Of a stretch of DNA of 64,000 bases, positions 25,071 to 32,824 are shown one piece after another. The stretch lies in NCBI GenBank assembly GCA_002255925.1, contig NKIH01000004.1:248001-312000 (forward strand), given 5' to 3'. The DNA comes from Burkholderiales bacterium PBB6. GTDB taxonomy: Bacteria > Pseudomonadota > Gammaproteobacteria > Burkholderiales > Burkholderiaceae_C. Under the pieces are notes generated by a model, which worked only from the letters and a program-made list of their open reading frames with translations, was not told the DNA's origin and made no database searches. A program made the translations under genes and the position numbers. Position 1 is the first letter of the stretch; each line of letters opens with the position of its first letter.

Positions 25071-25647
25071 CAATAGTCTTCTGGGGAAGGATCTCTGCTT
25101 CATTGATGTAGAGACCACGGGTGCAGTATTCGGTTTTCATGAGGTGATCGAGATTGGCGCTGTTCGAACTACCCCGGATGCCAAGATAATTATCGCAAGG
25201 TTTAATGTGCGAGTGATGCCGAGCTTTCCGGAGCGGATTTCACCTCGGGCGCAAGAAGTAAATGGTTTTAATGCGTCTGAATGGTTAGATACTGCCGATC
25301 GAGCCGAGGACGCTTGGGAATCGTTTGCTGCGATGTCTCAAAATTGTGTGCCAGTTGCCCACAACCCAAGTTTTGATCGTTCCTTTGTAACCCTGGCTGC
25401 TGCTGCAGTTGGGATTGAACGGTTGGGGCTGGATTACCATTGGATAGGTACAGAGTCTCTTGCTTGGCCATTGTTCTTGAGCGGTGAAGTCAAAGAATAC
25501 TCACTCAATGGAATATGTGAATATTTTCATATTCCTAAAGAGCCTGATCCTCATCGAGCGATTAACGGCGCGGAATCCTGCCGGGCGGCCTACCTCGCAT
25601 TGATGGAGATCCATAGCAATGTCTTGCGCAAACGGAAGGGCTGCTGA
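25054..25647 (+). CDS. DnaQ-like 3'-5' exonuclease, last acidic residue replaced
   Basis: 197 residues from GTG 25054 with GGAGAGG upstream, inside the end of the TIR gene. Exo I is FIDVETTG (D18, E20), Exo II is VAHNPSFD (D108) and Exo III is PHRAINGAES. In the DEDDh family the Asp normally five residues after the His (H167) is Gly172 here, so the fifth ligand is missing, though E174 is close. Either the enzyme is weakened, uses another residue, or acts as a nucleic-acid binding partner. It is AT-rich like the TIR gene and ends 78 bp before the convergent sspD. Confidence 0.8.
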   Translation: MSTQPNNSLLGKDLCFIDVETTGAVFGFHEVIEIGAVRTTPDAKIIIARFNVRVMPSFPERISPRAQEVNGFNASEWLDTADRAEDAWESFAAMSQNCVPVAHNPSFDRSFVTLAAAAVGIERLGLDYHWIGTESLAWPLFLSGEVKEYSLNGICEYFHIPKEPDPHRAINGAESCRAAYLALMEIHSNVLRKRKGC

Positions 25648-25725
25648 GTAGGATCCGCAGCATGCCCCAGAGTTTTGCGGCGCACTATTGGCAGCAGGCT
25701 TCCAGGGCTGGGCGGAGTAGCGACT

Positions 25726-26568
25726 TCACTTATGGCAAACCGCGCATGAGCCGTTGCCTTCGTCTACTCCGTAGATGTCGTCGATGTCGTCCGGGAATGC
25801 CTTCACAGGCCGAAGCGGATTGATGGGGATGCTTCTTAGCAGACGGGCCCGGCGGATGCCGTATTCGGCTTGGATCTCTGCGATTCGTTCAGGTCGCTCC
25901 ATGTCCGCGAGTGATTCGCCTTTGGACCAGGTGAAGGGTGAGCCGTGCTCTAGTGCGTCCTTCTCCAAGGCCTTTGCAGCCTCATACGCGTCGGGATGCT
26001 TTTCGCGAAGCCGTACCCATTCGATCTTTTGCTGGAAGAAGCAGAAGGTGCAGCCGCTGCGCGATCTCCACTCGTAATACTTGGGGTAGCCGACGCCTGA
26101 GTTCTCCAAGATGTCGATGACACCCGCCTTGTCGATACCGGCCTCGCGGAAGGGCAACTTGACGAAGAGGTTCTCGGCCTTCGCTGCGTATCCCTCGCGG
26201 AAGTCCTCATCGGCGCGGATGGCGACGTAGGAGGTGACCTTGTCGCCGGCCGCCAGCATCGGTCGAACCCACTCCTCGAACGGCGCGAGCTTCAACTTCC
26301 GCGTGCACCAGCGCGAGTTGGGGTTGGGCAGGAAGTGGTTGTATTGGCGCAACCAAAACTTGAAGTCCCGATTGGGGTTCAGCCGCAGGATCGGCTTGTG
26401 CAGTTTGCCCTCAAGCTTGGACAGGAATTCGTAGACCTCGGGCAGCTCTTCGCCGGTGTCGGTGTAGAAGTATTCGATGTCGAGCTCGGGATGCTTCGTG
26501 GCCATGTAGACGGCTAGAGCAGCGCTGTCTTTGCCGCCCGAAATCCCCAGAACGTGGCGTTCAGCCAT
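25726..26568 (-). CDS. sspD: SspD, PAPS reductase-like ATP pyrophosphatase of DNA phosphorothioation
   Basis: 280 residues. The PP-loop is GISGGKDSAAL with SGGKDS at residues 10-15. Further family features are EYFYTDTGEELPE, SRWCTRKLKLAPFEEW, YVAIRADEDFREGY and two cysteine pairs, GCTFCFF and CAVCHK at the extreme C terminus, candidates for an iron-sulfur or sulfur-transfer site. SspD, like DndC, activates the backbone with ATP so that sulfur can be inserted. It is the last gene of the leftward sspB-sspC-sspD operon and overlaps sspC by eight bases. Confidence 0.85.
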   Translation of the reverse strand: MAERHVLGISGGKDSAALAVYMATKHPELDIEYFYTDTGEELPEVYEFLSKLEGKLHKPILRLNPNRDFKFWLRQYNHFLPNPNSRWCTRKLKLAPFEEWVRPMLAAGDKVTSYVAIRADEDFREGYAAKAENLFVKLPFREAGIDKAGVIDILENSGVGYPKYYEWRSRSGCTFCFFQQKIEWVRLREKHPDAYEAAKALEKDALEHGSPFTWSKGESLADMERPERIAEIQAEYGIRRARLLRSIPINPLRPVKAFPDDIDDIYGVDEGNGSCAVCHK

Positions 26569-29500
26569 TGGATATCTCCTTGTCGATGGATGACGCCAGC
26601 TTCATCCCGGCCTTGGCCAGGATCGCGAGCAATACCTCGGTCCCCAGGCCTTGGCGCTCCAGCATCGAGGCGAGCTCGTCGGCCTTGGCCTCCACCGTTT
26701 TACGATGGCGATCAGGGATTGAGAACGAGCGCGAGATTGTCTTGGTGTCTGCGCCCGCGCCGATGACCAACGCGATCGCTTCACTGCGCGCCGCACGGCC
26801 TTGCACGCCTGCGAAGGCCTCGGACTCGCGGAAGCGCCGGGCGAATTTCGCCAGCTCCAAGATTGCGGCGTCGATGTGCCGGTCCACCCACTCGCGTGGA
26901 GGCTTCTCGGCCGCCATGCTCAAGATGCCTTCCAGGGCCGCGCGCGAGCCGTCGTAGTTGGCCAGGCGCGTCGCAAAACCATCAATCTGGTAATCGCCCG
27001 ATATGCCGGAGACAGAGTTCGCCCGATCGCGCAGGGATTGCAAGTCATCGCTGTTGGCGTCAAGCGCGGCGAGCATCTTCGCTTCGACTTCCGCGAGCAT
27101 CTTGCCGTATGCGCCGGCGAGCTCCTGCAGCGGCGCGCGCAGCGCCTTCACATAAGCCTTTCCGTCGGCTGCGCCCAATAGGGATGTGAGGTCGACGAAC
27201 AGCACCTTGTGCGGGTCGCTGGCTTTAAGGAGCATATCGCGCATTTCCCGGGCAGTCTTGCTCAAGCGCGAGGTGCGGCGAGCCCACTCGGGCAGGTTGA
27301 AGACCATGGCCACCAAGCCGCGGGCCGCTTCGAGCGGGTCCGCAGCGCCGGCCTTCTCGCCGATCTCGGCCAGGAGCTTAGAAATACCTTCAAGGATACG
27401 GTTCTTGTCCTCGTCGATGGCTACCCAACGCAGCGAGAAGCGATCGGGGTCCTGCAAGCACTCGTCGATGTCGAAGTCGGTGAGCCGGGGCAGGAACATC
27501 CCGTCCTTGTATACGGCGACGTTGGCCTTATGGGCGAGCAGGAACGCCGTAAGTACCACCGGCTGGATGCCGAGCTTCATACCGAAGGGTGGCGCACTCC
27601 ACCGCTCATATATTTCGTGGGCGCCGACTCGGGCGTCAGCATCCGAGAAGAGGGTTCGTGTGACCTCCCACAGCGGCGCGAAGCCTTTGGCGAAGCCATC
27701 GCCAGGCGGCATGCAGCGCCATGCGCCGGACGAGTCTTGGCGGTGAAGGCCGGTTCTCTTTAGCAGGGTCTCGTAGAGGCCGCGCTCTGCCGGGAAGCCC
27801 TCGAAGCCCAAAGCCTCTTGGCCTTCTGCGTTGATCATCGCATGCAGCAGGTCGCGGCGAGCTTTGACGCTGTTGCTCGACACGCTATCGCGGTTGACCA
27901 GCTCGCTCCACACTGGGGGCGAGTCGGAGAACATGTCTTCAGCCAAACTCGACGCCACTGGCGAGAGCTTCGAGCCGGGCTCGACGATCTGCTCGCTTCC
28001 GTCATGCCACTTCGCCTGCGATACGGCCGCTTGCAGTTGGTCCTCCAGATCCGCGCGGGTGGCCGCTAGTCGAGCGTCGACCTCGCGGCGGGCCACGGCG
28101 TCGCCCGAGAGCTCGTGGCGATCTTTGACCTGTTCGAGGGCCACCAGCTCAGCGGAGAGCTCCGCGATGCGGGCGTGGTTGTCAGGAATACCGATCATCA
28201 CCGGCCATGGGCGAAGCTTCGCGCAGGCCTGCGCGCGCTTTCTCGCGTCCCTGGGCTTCATGCCCTTGCTGGGCAGCGCGAGGATGAAGGCGCCGAATTC
28301 GCCCTTCTTGGGGCGGTAGTCAGCCGCCATCTTCTCGGCCTGTTCGATGCTGCACAGCGAGAGCTCCATCCAGCGCATGGAGCCGGTCTCGTGGTAGTGG
28401 CGCTTGGCCACTACCGGATGCATGCCCATGAGTTGGGCCAAGCGACCGTAGTCGATGCCCGGCGAGGCGGCCAAACTCTGCGCGATGGCGGAGTCGATGT
28501 CGAAGTCGCTACCTTCGAAGACCGACCATGCGCCGGTGTAGCTCTTGTAGAGGGCGACCTTGAGCTCGGAGAGCCTTTTGAGGGCCTCGTCGAGCTGCTC
28601 GTGAGTCTTGTCGTAAAAGAGAGCTCCGATCACCGCGGCGTCGGCCGCAAGTCCTGAGCCGTTGCGGAACATGTCGATGACCGCGATGTTCTTGATCAGC
28701 GAGACAAGCAGGGCGTCCCCGGTCTTCGCTTCGGCGCGCTCCACCGCCTCCACCGCCTGCGACCAGCGGTGGCCATCGGGAGAGGCCAGGATCGCGGGCT
28801 CGAGGTTCGCGCGGAGGTAGTCCCAGTAGTCGCTCGGGCGATACCAGCTCGCGTTCTCGCGCAGCGTCGAGTTCAGATACGAGCGAAAGCCATGCGGCTC
28901 CACCGACGACAAGAAGCCGAAGGTGCTGCGCTCGTTTTGTCCGAATTGCCGCTTGGAGATCGGGCCCAGCAGGGCGGCCATGGCCGGGTGCAGTGGCCAG
29001 CAGGCCTCCAATGCGGCGGCAAAGTTCTGACCCACCGCGGGGCGGCGCGATCGGATGGCTTCGGCGATGGCTTTGGAGGCGTCGCGCATCCATTGAAGAG
29101 TGACGTTCGCTTTGATCGCGCGGCCGATGAGCTCGACAACCTCGTCGCTCGCAGCGACGAAGGGCAAGTCGACATAGCGGCCTTGGACCTTGGCCCAATC
29201 GTCGCGGGTGTCGATGCCCAGGCGAGCTGAATACTGCGCGAAGGACTGATGCAGCACGCCTACGACCACCAGGCGGCCTTCGGAGCGAGCCGCGGCCTCG
29301 GCGAGCTCTTGAAAGAAATAGACATCGTCGCCGGATCCGAGGGCGGAGGCCTCCAAGAACTTGCCCATCTCGTCGATGAACACCAGCGCGCCATCGCGCG
29401 GGCGGTTCTTAGCCTCTTCTAGCAGATCGGCGATGAGCGATTGCGAGGTGGGCTTGCTGCGGCCGTCGACCGTCTTGCCCTGCGCCTTGCGCAGGGCGGC

Positions 29501-29899
29501 ATAGAGGTCGGCCACGACACTGCCGCGTCGGCCTACGGCCGGGACGATCAACCATCCCTTCTGAACGGGGAACGCTTTGTCGAAGTAGGGCTTGGAGTCC
29601 AGATTCAGGGCTTGCCGAGCCTTCGCCCGCAGAACCTTGTCGGGGAGAAGCGCGCTCGCCAGTGCCACCGCCAGCGAACTCTTGCCCCCACCAAACGGAC
29701 CCGTCCAGGTGAAGCAACGCTGATTGGTGTGCGCGATTTGCCTGCACATGCCCTCGATCACCGAAGCCGCGGTCGCATGGCAGATGTAGCCGGAGAGGGC
29801 GTCGGCTCGGCCGATGTCTGCGTCGACGCGGATGGAGCGCTGGTATTGGCGCGAAATCCGAACGATGTCAGATAGGGCCTGTTGATTCTTCTCAGTCAT
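26561..29899 (-). CDS. sspC: SspC, large P-loop ATPase of single-strand DNA phosphorothioation
   Basis: 1112 residues. Walker A is GPFGGGKSS at 67-75 and Walker B is ALVFIDEMGKF at about 171-181. The N-terminal third (residues 1-400) is the ATPase core, resembling BrxC-type ATPases; the remainder is helical with a charged middle. SspC is needed with SspB and SspD for phosphorothioation at a short motif on one strand. It overlaps sspB by eight bases upstream and sspD by eight downstream. I considered BrxC of BREX, but no pglZ, brxL or pglX is present, and the DUF4007/ATPase/PP-loop trio is that of Ssp. Confidence 0.82.
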   Translation of the reverse strand: MTEKNQQALSDIVRISRQYQRSIRVDADIGRADALSGYICHATAASVIEGMCRQIAHTNQRCFTWTGPFGGGKSSLAVALASALLPDKVLRAKARQALNLDSKPYFDKAFPVQKGWLIVPAVGRRGSVVADLYAALRKAQGKTVDGRSKPTSQSLIADLLEEAKNRPRDGALVFIDEMGKFLEASALGSGDDVYFFQELAEAAARSEGRLVVVGVLHQSFAQYSARLGIDTRDDWAKVQGRYVDLPFVAASDEVVELIGRAIKANVTLQWMRDASKAIAEAIRSRRPAVGQNFAAALEACWPLHPAMAALLGPISKRQFGQNERSTFGFLSSVEPHGFRSYLNSTLRENASWYRPSDYWDYLRANLEPAILASPDGHRWSQAVEAVERAEAKTGDALLVSLIKNIAVIDMFRNGSGLAADAAVIGALFYDKTHEQLDEALKRLSELKVALYKSYTGAWSVFEGSDFDIDSAIAQSLAASPGIDYGRLAQLMGMHPVVAKRHYHETGSMRWMELSLCSIEQAEKMAADYRPKKGEFGAFILALPSKGMKPRDARKRAQACAKLRPWPVMIGIPDNHARIAELSAELVALEQVKDRHELSGDAVARREVDARLAATRADLEDQLQAAVSQAKWHDGSEQIVEPGSKLSPVASSLAEDMFSDSPPVWSELVNRDSVSSNSVKARRDLLHAMINAEGQEALGFEGFPAERGLYETLLKRTGLHRQDSSGAWRCMPPGDGFAKGFAPLWEVTRTLFSDADARVGAHEIYERWSAPPFGMKLGIQPVVLTAFLLAHKANVAVYKDGMFLPRLTDFDIDECLQDPDRFSLRWVAIDEDKNRILEGISKLLAEIGEKAGAADPLEAARGLVAMVFNLPEWARRTSRLSKTAREMRDMLLKASDPHKVLFVDLTSLLGAADGKAYVKALRAPLQELAGAYGKMLAEVEAKMLAALDANSDDLQSLRDRANSVSGISGDYQIDGFATRLANYDGSRAALEGILSMAAEKPPREWVDRHIDAAILELAKFARRFRESEAFAGVQGRAARSEAIALVIGAGADTKTISRSFSIPDRHRKTVEAKADELASMLERQGLGTEVLLAILAKAGMKLASSIDKEISNG

Positions 29900-30821
29900 A
29901 GGCGCGCCTGATCATGTTCTTGATTTCATCCCGAGCCATGTGCTTGCGGTGGACCTGTCGAAGTCCTGCCGAGTCTGTCCACTCAAGCACGCGTCTCGTG
30001 AAGTCGGATATGGCGATAAGTCGTTGGGCGATCGATTCTTCGTCAAGCTTGAAAACCCGGCCGGGAGAACCCTCTGCGTATGCAATAGTTTCAAAAGCTA
30101 ACGAGCTTTGACCTTCGGCAACGCTATCCCAGAAGTCGACTAATGCATAAGCGAAGACGCCGTCGTGCAGCGATGCCTTAGGCCCCCGGCGGAAGGCGTA
30201 CTGCCCTTTGTGAACTTCTTGCAAAAGTCCCAACTCCCCAAGCAGCGGCTCGGCAAAGTCCTCGGGAGAGCCGCCAGCCGCTCGTGGGGCGTAGCTGCGT
30301 AGGCAAGTCTCCAAATCGCGAGAGATGGTTGAGGCGGAGAGGCGATGCTTCGGGTCGAGTTCGCGGGCATATCGAGCCAAAGGATCCTCGAGCTCTTGGC
30401 GGGTGAAGGTGGGCGCTGTCACATGGTTGAACAGCCAATGCCATGTGGTCGAGCGAACACATCGGCCGGCGAGTTGCCAGTGGGCGAGCCATGCGGTCGA
30501 GGGGTTTTCGGCGTAGGGATCTAGGCCGCCGTCTCGGAGGATCTCAGACGCGAGGCTGCTGACCCGAAAGCCATCGTCAGCCTCACGCATGACTCCGCAT
30601 GCCAACGCCCAATGGCGGATCGATGCGACCATGTTCTTACCGACGCCAAAGGAGGCGATGGCGTTCTCGTCCGTGAAGGTGGATTTGGTGATCAGGCTGC
30701 CGCTAATAGCTTGGTCAAAGGCCTTCTTCAGCCACATTTGCCGCAGGGGAAACGTCTCGTGCCCGGAGAAGTGGGCGGGCGTCCGTCCGCTGAGTTTTTG
30801 TGTAGCTTTCATGCGGCCCAT
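29892..30821 (-). CDS. sspB: SspB, DUF4007-family nickase of the phosphorothioation module
   Basis: 309 residues from ATG 30821; an ATG at 30812 is also possible and neither has a strong ribosome site. The start of the domain, HFSGHETFPLRQMWLKKAFD, is the DUF4007 signature, followed by GVGKNMVASIRHWALACGVM and the C-terminal RHLE-like basic tail RQVHRKHMARDEIKNMI. SspB is reported to nick DNA for sulfur incorporation. It is first in the leftward operon. No SspA cysteine desulfurase is present in the window; sulfur would come from a host desulfurase such as IscS. A 21-bp palindrome lies 19 bases upstream. Confidence 0.85.
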   Translation of the reverse strand: MGRMKATQKLSGRTPAHFSGHETFPLRQMWLKKAFDQAISGSLITKSTFTDENAIASFGVGKNMVASIRHWALACGVMREADDGFRVSSLASEILRDGGLDPYAENPSTAWLAHWQLAGRCVRSTTWHWLFNHVTAPTFTRQELEDPLARYARELDPKHRLSASTISRDLETCLRSYAPRAAGGSPEDFAEPLLGELGLLQEVHKGQYAFRRGPKASLHDGVFAYALVDFWDSVAEGQSSLAFETIAYAEGSPGRVFKLDEESIAQRLIAISDFTRRVLEWTDSAGLRQVHRKHMARDEIKNMIRRAYD

Positions 30822-30839
30822 TTTAGCGCTCGGGGGCGC

Positions 30840-30860
30840 AACTGGTGAGCTTCACCAGTT
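30840..30860. promoter_or_regulatory. 21-bp near-perfect palindrome in front of sspB, probable operator
   Basis: Arms AACTGGTGA and TCACCAGTT flank a GCT centre. It lies 19 bases upstream of the sspB ATG, within the 177-bp space between sspB and the integrase, where the sspBCD promoter must be. It could be a repressor site or an RNA hairpin in the leader. No regulator gene adjoins it, so the XRE protein at 14695 or SspB itself are candidates. Confidence 0.55.
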
Positions 30861-30998
30861 CGACTTCGCTCATGGGCCTGTAAATAACGACAGTATGATC
30901 CTGTGGGAACACGAGACGTCGAGAAGTGGTTTTTGTCTACGAGTGCAAATTGAGCATTTCTCTTTGGCGCTTTGGCGAACGGGGCTCGTTGGTCAAGT

Positions 30999-32336
30999 CT
31001 AGGTGGCCGCTGAAGACGCTCGGTCGTTGTCCATATTCGGCTGCAGAACGTCTGCAGTCTTCAGCATCCATCGCTCGATGCGCTTGTGACAGAGCAGGAG
31101 CAGGTCTGGCTCCCGTACGATGTAGTGCTTCTCGGCTGTGGCGCTGGGCTTGTGCCCCTGGATTTGTGCAACCACCCCACGCGGCAGCTTGATCCATTCG
31201 GCCAGAGAGGCAAAGCTTCTTCGCAGGCCGTGAAGAGTTAGACCTTCGATGCCTGCATCTCGCAGAGCGCGGTTGTGTGTGTCGCTGGGGTCTGTGATGT
31301 GCCCGGATTTCGAGCGTGATGCGAAGACCCACGGGCTCTTGGTCGTTGGCAGCTTCAGCAGTAGAGCTTTGACGTAGGGTGTGAGGGGCACGGTTCGGCT
31401 GCCTTCCACCTTGTCATGCAACTCCAGTGTGTTCCAGGTGAAGCTTACGTCTGTCCAGCGCAGCGCAGCGAGTTCATTCGTCCGTGCGCCGGTCAGCAGA
31501 AGGCATTGAAGGTACGTTGAAGTCACCAGCCCCCCGCGTCGGGAAACTGCGGCGAACCACGGCTTCAACTGGGATCGTTGCAAGCTGTCGTTCTTGGCGT
31601 TCGTCGGAGGCAGTTTGCTGCGTACGCTGCGCGACTCGTGTGCCTTGGTGTTGGTCAGATCTTGATAGGCGGGCTGATCAGCGCACCAGTTCAGGAAGCC
31701 CCTGAGCAGGCGGAACGCAAGGTTTGTGCGGGTAGGCCGTGTTGCCCGTTCGGCCACAAGCCAAGCTTCGATCAGGTCTGGCTGGAGGTCGACGAGCGGA
31801 CGGTCCAGCAGGTTCGACAACAGGCCTGGCTGAGTCAGTCCGTCACCGCGCTTGAGCTTCTCTCCGCCTCGGCTTGAGACGGCGGCATGGTCTCGGATGT
31901 GCAGCTCGCCCCAAGGCTTGCGTCCGGTGCCGTTGGTCTTGCCCTCCAGGCAGTAGGCATCCCACGCATCGCGAGCGATGACCCGCTGGCGGGCGATTGC
32001 TGCCTCCTCTGCGGTCCGAGCTTGCTGCTCGCGGGCGATGGTTGCCGCTTTTTCTGCACGAGGGTCTCGACCGCTGTCTACGAGAGTTTGGAGTCGCCGA
32101 GCCTCGGCTTGCGCAAGCGGGATAGTCCAGGTGTCTGGATCGCCGATGGTGATTCGCACGGTCTTGCCGCCCAGCTTGCTCTCGAAGACGTAGGACTTCG
32201 CGCCATTGGCAGTCGCTCGAAGAGCCAGGGATCCGACTTCTGCGTCGCGCAGGAAGGTTTGCTGCTTGCCGGTGGGGCAAGCGAACTGTGCAACCCGGAC
32301 TGCGGTCAGTCGCGTCTTCTCGATCAGCTTTGGCAT
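30999..32336 (-). CDS. int: Tyrosine recombinase (P4-type island integrase)
   Basis: 445 residues from ATG 32336 (AGGTG six bases upstream); an in-frame ATG at 32393 is upstream of the arm-site repeats. The N terminus MPKLIEKTRLTAVRVAQF with KSYVFESKLGGKTVRITIGD is the DUF4102-like arm-binding domain. Catalytic residues are visible: Arg in LTGARTNELAALRW, His-x-x-Arg in LHGLRRSFASL, His in IQGHKPSATAEKHY and the Tyr in the same block. It should integrate and excise the island at the tRNA 3' end. It reads toward sspB from the right attachment repeat, and the arm-site pair is upstream of its start. Confidence 0.93.
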   Translation of the reverse strand: MPKLIEKTRLTAVRVAQFACPTGKQQTFLRDAEVGSLALRATANGAKSYVFESKLGGKTVRITIGDPDTWTIPLAQAEARRLQTLVDSGRDPRAEKAATIAREQQARTAEEAAIARQRVIARDAWDAYCLEGKTNGTGRKPWGELHIRDHAAVSSRGGEKLKRGDGLTQPGLLSNLLDRPLVDLQPDLIEAWLVAERATRPTRTNLAFRLLRGFLNWCADQPAYQDLTNTKAHESRSVRSKLPPTNAKNDSLQRSQLKPWFAAVSRRGGLVTSTYLQCLLLTGARTNELAALRWTDVSFTWNTLELHDKVEGSRTVPLTPYVKALLLKLPTTKSPWVFASRSKSGHITDPSDTHNRALRDAGIEGLTLHGLRRSFASLAEWIKLPRGVVAQIQGHKPSATAEKHYIVREPDLLLLCHKRIERWMLKTADVLQPNMDNDRASSAAT

Positions 32337-32361
32337 GACAGGCACCTGGGTGGGCTTCTTG

Positions 32362-32382
32362 TGTAGCCACAGTGTAGCCAAA
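32362..32382. promoter_or_regulatory. Double TGTAGCCA motif near right end, probable integrase arm site
   Basis: TGTAGCCA at 32362-32369 and 32373-32380, spaced 11 bp and followed by AA, as at 3183-3203. It lies 26 bp upstream of the integrase ATG, so integrase binding could also repress its own gene. Confidence 0.55.
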
Positions 32383-32505
32383 AGATCTGCCATGCAATCA
32401 ACTTCAATCAACGTCGGGATCGTTGCTTATCTCCGCAATAGATTGATTTATATGGTTTTGATGCGCACTCGCAACGGCGCTCAACTTGGATCAACCATTA
32501 AACTG

Positions 32506-32555
32506 GAGGACTCATAATCCTTTGGTCGTTGGTTCAAGTCCAACACGGCCTACCA
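32506..32555 (+). repeat. Right attachment repeat (displaced 3' tRNA fragment)
   Basis: Exact 50-base copy of 3081-3130, from GAGGACTCATAATCC to the CCA. The 5' half of a tRNA is missing, so it is not a functional gene. Confidence 0.95.
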
Positions 32556-32824
32556 AGTGAACAGGAGGGTTGAGGGGTACCCACTGCGCGTACCCCCGCC
32601 GCCTTTTCTCCGCGGGGCTCGTCGCGGAGTCAGCCTGCCCGATGCACCGGCGCTGGCAGTCCCCCCAAGTGCCCTCGGCACCCGGCCACATCGTGCCAAC
32701 TACCCCATCGTTTTCATCTCCGCCCAGCGTGACATGAGCCACACGGTGCCTAGTCCGGCCCCCGAAGCCCGCCACCCCCGCTGTATTAGACTGCCGGGTT
32801 TTCCGTCTGGAGCCTGCCTTCGCC

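Larger units (their letters stand above)
3081..32555. mobile_element. tRNA-integrated genomic island (integrative mobilizable element) carrying an Ssp phosphorothioate defence locus
   Basis: Bounded by an exact 50-bp repeat: 3081-3130 (inside the intact tRNA) and 32506-32555 (a 3' tRNA fragment). A tyrosine recombinase lies at 30999-32336, next to the right end and reading inward, as usual for tRNA islands. Cargo includes a relaxase/primase block and no conjugation-pore genes, so it should need a helper for transfer. Defence genes occupy about 14.7-30.8 kb. Several intervals are clearly more AT-rich than the backbone (4.2-5.9 kb and 23.9-25.7 kb), a sign of mixed origin. One unit of element is about 29.4 kb. 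Confidence 0.93.
32337..32824. other. Right island end and junction to backbone, no gene
   Basis: Contains the second arm-site pair (32362-32382), an AT-rich stretch to about 32500, the right attachment repeat (32506-32555), then GC-rich backbone. After 32556 there is only a non-coding 269 bp before the DUF3348 gene; this was the sequence just downstream of the tRNA before integration. Confidence 0.7.

Noticed and set aside
25726-30821. BREX system based on a BrxC-like ATPase, PAPS-reductase-like protein and DUF4007
   Set aside because: No pglZ, pglX or brxL gene is present; the trio fits SspBCD with SspFGH beside it.
32506-32555. A second tRNA gene
   Set aside because: Only the 3' 50 bases are present; no acceptor 5' strand or D arm, so it is an attachment repeat.
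3081-32555. Prophage or insertion sequences within the island
   Set aside because: No capsid, terminase or portal genes and no transposase or terminal inverted repeats were recognised; mobilization genes indicate a mobilizable element.
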